NCBI GenBank assembly: GCA_026932145.1 | Contig: JAIXKT010000055.1 | Coordinates: 1 to 57,583, forward strand | DNA from: Bacteroidia bacterium | GTDB lineage: Bacteria; Bacteroidota; Bacteroidia; J057; JAIXKT01 | Reading direction: 5' to 3' | Length of the DNA: 57,583 nucleotides | Shown here: piece by piece, positions 55,536-57,583 of the stretch | How positions within the stretch are numbered: position 1 is the stretch's first letter | Layout: the number at the start of each line of letters is the position of its first letter | Notes under the pieces: model-generated | What the model saw: the letters and a program-made list of their open reading frames with translations, nothing else | What the model was told of the DNA's origin: nothing | Databases searched by the model: none | Position numbers and translations under genes: made by a program

Positions 55536-56959
55536 AAGAAAATCTTTCCAGGATTTAAAATTCCCTGAGGGTCAAATACCTGCTTAATATTTTTCAGAAT
55601 CGTTAGTTCGGTAGCTGAAAAAGCAATATCCATATAAGGTCGCTGAACATATCCGATGCCGTGTTCACCGGATAAAGTCCCGCCCAAAGAAACAGTATAT
55701 TCAAATATTTCGCGAATAGCCTGCGGAAGTTCATGTTCCCAGCGGTCATCAGAAATATCATTTTTTAGAATATTGATATGCAAATTACCATCCCCTGCGT
55801 GCCCGTAACACACTGATTCAAAGCCAAATTCGATGCCTTTCTTTTTCACAAAACGTAATAACTTAGCTAAATAAGCTCTTGGCACAACGGTATCTTCTTC
55901 TTTGTAGATAGTATTTCCTTTTACGGCTTTACCTAAGCATCTTCTGAGTGCCCATAGTGCCTGCTGCTGCTCCGCAGACTCAGCTACCATAACTTCACCT
56001 CCTTTGTATTTGGAGATTACTGCTGAAATAATCTCACACTCTTGCCAAAGAATATCCAAATTATTTCCATCTACCTCAATCAACAAAAGCGCACCAATTC
56101 CCTCTAATTGATAATGATTAACTTTCAGGTAGTTTTGTGCATAGCGGATGGCATCTTGCTCCATAAATTCGAGGGCAGCGGGCACAATTCCGGTGTGAAA
56201 AATGGCAGAAACGGCATCACAGCAGTCTTCTGCGCTCTCAAAAGGAGCTTGCATAATCAAACTATATTTCGGCTGGTGCACTAAACGCAGGGTAGCCTCT
56301 GTGATAACAGCCAAAGTTCCTTCACTCCCCACCAAAAGCTGGGTTAAATTATATCCGGTTGAATTTTTTAGGACTTTTGCGCCTGTATGAATAATTTCGC
56401 CGGAGGGCAAAACTGCCTCTAAGGCTAAGACATAATCCCGTGTGATTCCATACTTAACGGCATGAATTCCGCCCGAAGATTCTGCCAAATTTCCACCAAT
56501 GAAGCACGAACCTTTACTGGACGGATCCGGTGGATAATACAGACCCAATTTAGCAACGGCTTCTTGCAGCACTCCAGTAATCACACCAGGCTGAACCCTA
56601 ACTTGCAAGTTAGCTGTATCTATTTCAAGAATTTGGTTCATTCTTTCTAACGATAAAGCAACACCTCCATACACAGGCAGCATACCGCCACTCAAGCCTG
56701 TTCGCGCACCCACAGGAGTAACCGGAATATTATTCTCAGAACACAAGCGTAAGGCTTCCGCAACTTCCTGAGTATTAGCCGGAAATACTACTAAATGTGG
56801 CAAAAAACGAAAGTTCTCCGTCCAATCATGGCTGTAAGTTGATAACACCTCCAAAGAAGTAGCTGCAAACCGCTCGCCAACTATTCCTTGAAACCTGTCG
56901 ATAAGTTCCGGTGTAATATTCCCAAAATCACGTTTTCGCAGAAACAAATTAGTATCCAT
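55532..56959 (-). CDS. FAD-binding oxidase, GlcD/D-lactate dehydrogenase-like
   Basis: The 475-residue protein has an FAD PCMH-type domain: LVVFPANTQEVAEALRLCSENNIPVTPVGARTGLSGGMLPVYGGVALSLERMN, GLYYPPDPSSKGSCFIGGNLAESSGGIHAVKYGITRDYVLALEAVLPSG and NSTGYNLTQLLVGSEGTLAVITEATLRL. A C-terminal catalytic half has CYGHAGDGNLHINIL and SGEHGIGYVQRPY. It is of the glycolate oxidase GlcD and D-2-hydroxyacid dehydrogenase family and oxidises D-lactate, glycolate or a similar acid. No GlcE/GlcF partner is adjacent, so a single-subunit D-lactate dehydrogenase is more likely. It overlaps the downstream permease gene by four bases. Confidence 0.88.
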   Translation of the reverse strand: MDTNLFLRKRDFGNITPELIDRFQGIVGERFAATSLEVLSTYSHDWTENFRFLPHLVVFPANTQEVAEALRLCSENNIPVTPVGARTGLSGGMLPVYGGVALSLERMNQILEIDTANLQVRVQPGVITGVLQEAVAKLGLYYPPDPSSKGSCFIGGNLAESSGGIHAVKYGITRDYVLALEAVLPSGEIIHTGAKVLKNSTGYNLTQLLVGSEGTLAVITEATLRLVHQPKYSLIMQAPFESAEDCCDAVSAIFHTGIVPAALEFMEQDAIRYAQNYLKVNHYQLEGIGALLLIEVDGNNLDILWQECEIISAVISKYKGGEVMVAESAEQQQALWALRRCLGKAVKGNTIYKEEDTVVPRAYLAKLLRFVKKKGIEFGFESVCYGHAGDGNLHINILKNDISDDRWEHELPQAIREIFEYTVSLGGTLSGEHGIGYVQRPYMDIAFSATELTILKNIKQVFDPQGILNPGKIFL

Positions 56960-56997
56960 TGGCGAAATTTCGTAAAAAGTATTAGAACAATTCTTTA

Positions 56998-57583
56998 GAG
57001 GTTGTTTAAAAATGGTGTAAAAATTGTTAAATTATTTAATATCACATGGTTAAATACATATTTATTTGTATATTGCTGATTATTAATCAGATAATTAAGC
57101 AAGTATGAAAGCCTACCCAACCAACCTAACTGATATTCAGTACGAAGCTATTGAAAAAATAGTAAATGATAACAGGAAAAGAAAGCATCCTTTAAGATGT
57201 ATTGTAGACGCATTATTGTACATCACCAAAACTGGTGTTCAATGGAGATTGCTGCCTAAAGATTTCCCTAAGTGGCAACTCGTTTATTATTATTTCAGAA
57301 AATGGACAGCAGAAGGGCTTATTGAAGAAATACATGATTTTTTGCGTGATAAGTTAAGAAAGGAAAAAGGAAAACATGTTTCACCAAGTCTTGGATTAAT
57401 TGATAGTCAAACTGTTAAAACTTGTTCTTTCTCGTTATCAAACGGTTATGACGGAAACAAGAAAATTAAAGGAAGAAAAAGACATATTATTACTGACACA
57501 TTCGGATTTATTATAGCTATTGTGATTCATAACGCTGATATTCAGGACAGAGAAGGAGCTAAATATGTTCTTGAAGAATTAAG
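56998..57583 (+). mobile_element. IS5-type insertion sequence, left part only
   Basis: GAGGTTGTTTAAAAATGG at 56998 is a likely terminal inverted repeat; the right end is outside the window. The element contains the start of an intact IS5-type transposase gene. It is unrelated in sequence to the decayed transposase at 33691-34404. It inserted 39 bases upstream of the GlcD-like gene start. Confidence 0.65.
57105..57583 (+). CDS. IS5-type transposase, N-terminal part (cut by window end)
   Basis: The first 159 residues read without a stop from the ATG at 57105. The HTH region is YPTNLTDIQYEAIEKIVNDN and LRCIVDALLYITKTGVQWRLLPKDFPKWQLVYYYFRKW. Then comes the start of the DDE domain: LGLIDSQTVKT with the first catalytic Asp, GYDGNKKIKGRKRHIITDTFGFIIAIVIHNADIQDREGA with the second. 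This is the short-HTH DUF4096-type IS5/IS427 group. No frameshift is seen in the visible part, so the element may be active. Confidence 0.85.
   Translation, partial: MKAYPTNLTDIQYEAIEKIVNDNRKRKHPLRCIVDALLYITKTGVQWRLLPKDFPKWQLVYYYFRKWTAEGLIEEIHDFLRDKLRKEKGKHVSPSLGLIDSQTVKTCSFSLSNGYDGNKKIKGRKRHIITDTFGFIIAIVIHNADIQDREGAKYVLEEL

Noticed and set aside
1-57583. tRNA, rRNA, prophage or antiviral defence genes
   Set aside because: None was recognised on reading both strands. A tRNA scan was not possible here, so small RNA genes could be missed.

Overview
The window looks like a chromosomal segment of an AT-rich member of the Bacteroidota. Several secreted proteins carry C-terminal type IX secretion (Por) sorting domains with a YPNP/FPNP-like start. 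Many genes are preceded by the phylum's -7 promoter element TAnnTTTG. Families typical of the phylum recur: DUF2027/Smr, two-component propeller kinases, alpha-2-macroglobulin, DUF4139 and a urea transporter-M23 fusion. No rRNA, tRNA, CRISPR array or complete prophage was seen. Most of the window is ordinary chromosome with a few insertion sequences and dispersed palindromic repeats.

Layout. 212-7093 is a tight six-gene operon: a PqqD-like small protein, an ATP-grasp ligase, a fold-type III PLP decarboxylase-like enzyme, a urea transporter fused to an M23 peptidase, a predicted outer-membrane beta-barrel and a TPR protein. It ends at a long-stem hairpin. 7211-10193 holds an ECF sigma factor (minus strand), a membrane protein, a 3-hydroxyacyl-CoA dehydrogenase and HemJ. 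10194-10626 is a repeat-rich spacer. 10627-13954 holds a thioredoxin-fold protein, a sigma-54-type AAA+ regulator, a crotonase-fold protein and a MobA-like nucleotidyltransferase. 14036-20525 is mostly minus strand: GMC oxidoreductase, SUMF1-like protein, mannose-1-phosphate guanylyltransferase, arabinose-5-phosphate isomerase and an oligopeptide-binding lipoprotein, with rlmE divergent from the last.

21285-24728 is a younger-looking accessory patch: an IS630-type element whose transposase lies in two frames joined at an A8 run, repeat fragments, and a secreted SBBP-like propeller protein. 24784-28353 holds a DUF4139-like protein, a nitronate monooxygenase-like flavoprotein and a T9SS cargo protein. 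28593-33505 (minus) holds a large alpha-2-macroglobulin and a Pmp3-like membrane protein. 33691-34404 is a decayed IS5-type transposase. 34621-42916 holds a propeller sensor kinase, an SDR, an NHL-OmpA fusion, a DUF2027/Smr protein and a secreted protein.

42921-45901 is an overlapping trio: MBL hydrolase, radical SAM/SPASM protein and a polysaccharide-deacetylase-like protein. 45892-49784 (minus) holds LptC, a UbiA-family prenyltransferase, a divergent arginase-fold protein, SCO1 and a DUF4337-like protein. 49882-54426 holds LolA, PyrF, a TPR protein and a serine hydrolase lipoprotein. 54450-56959 (minus) holds an AI-2E family permease and a GlcD-like FAD oxidase. An IS5-type element begins near 56998 and runs off the end.

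The best candidate for an undescribed system is the 212-7093 operon. It pairs cytoplasmic peptide- or metabolite-modifying enzymes with envelope components, but no substrate or precursor peptide is visible. The overlapping trio at 42921-45901 is a second candidate. Many gene starts given here were moved downstream of the longest possible start, because promoter boxes, neighbouring stop codons or signal peptides place them there.
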